Shown here: positions 6,241 through 6,308 of the stretch, piece after piece
Layout: each line of letters opens with the position of its first letter
Numbering within the stretch: position 1 is the first letter of the stretch
Assembly (NCBI GenBank): GCA_902464485.1
Contig: CABQJJ010000090.1
Span: 1-6,308, forward strand
Direction: 5' to 3'
From: an uncultured Collinsella sp.
GTDB taxonomy: Bacteria > Actinomycetota > Coriobacteriia > Coriobacteriales > Coriobacteriaceae
DNA: 6,308 bases
The notes under the pieces: generated by a model
Databases searched by the model: none
Told to the model about the DNA's origin: nothing
What the model saw: the letters and a program-made list of their open reading frames with translations, nothing else
Made by a program: the position numbers and the translations under genes

Positions 6241-6308
6241 ATGGCTGCAATTTTCAATAGCCCCAGCAAGTATATTCAGGGCCCGGACGAGCTCGCCAAG
6301 CTTGGCTC
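6241..6308 (+). CDS. Glycerol dehydrogenase-like protein, N-terminal fragment cut by the window edge
   Basis: Only 22 complete codons are visible: MAAIFNSPSKYIQGPDELAK and two more. The segment SPSKYIQGPDELAKLG closely follows the start of E. coli GldA (SPGKYIQGAD...RLG), which oxidises glycerol to dihydroxyacetone with NAD. GldA belongs to the same metal-dependent superfamily as the preceding gene. The ATG at 6241 has only a weak GGGA (6232-6235) before it and lies 22 bases after the terminator's T run. The gene must therefore rely on readthrough or on a promoter very close to, or overlapping, the terminator. The family call is good for such a short piece, but the exact substrate cannot be judged. 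Confidence 0.7.
   Translation, partial: MAAIFNSPSKYIQGPDELAKLG

Noticed and set aside
4725..6269. A 514-codon open frame antisense to the alcohol dehydrogenase
   Set aside because: It mirrors the strongly biased codons of the real gene, its product is low-complexity Gly/Leu/Val/Asp-rich, and it has no ribosome site. The plus-strand product carries clear family motifs, so this is a shadow.

Overview
The window is a stretch of G+C-rich bacterial chromosome holding five genes in two opposed groups. A peptidoglycan amidation enzyme of the MurT/GatD type, clean Shine-Dalgarno sequences and strong G/C third-position bias point to a Gram-positive host. My best guess is an anaerobic actinobacterium of the Coriobacteriia, such as a Collinsella relative. 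This is inference from gene content and style, not from a marker gene.

Left half, minus strand (4431 down to 89): a compact three-gene operon. It opens with two all-helical, TPR-like proteins of 358 and 347 residues. They are diverged paralogues of each other and are joined by a TAATG stop/start overlap. After a 45-base gap comes a 725-residue protein that carries, in one chain, the MurT Mur-ligase half and the GatD glutaminase half of the lipid II isoglutaminyl synthase. These are two separate proteins in the characterised systems. The fusion keeps the P-loop, four zinc-ribbon cysteines, the MurT aspartate-rich segment, and the GatD Cys and His.

Middle (4432-4931): a divergent, gene-free region of about 500 bases. 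Its left part holds several copies of a GGTGCCG motif in both orientations. Its right part (about 4801-4931) reads as the 5' leader of the next gene. It contains three consecutive hairpins, and the third overlaps sequences that can instead pair with the ribosome-binding site.

Right half, plus strand (4932-6308): an iron-containing alcohol dehydrogenase with strongly biased codons, closed by a convincing intrinsic terminator. It is followed at once by the first 22 codons of a glycerol-dehydrogenase-like gene that runs off the window. Both belong to the same metal-dependent dehydrogenase superfamily, which suggests a fermentative or polyol-related redox module.

The most interesting items are the MurT-GatD fusion, the coupled pair of TPR-like paralogues in front of it, and the structured leader of the alcohol dehydrogenase. 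No RNA gene, insertion sequence or CRISPR array was seen.
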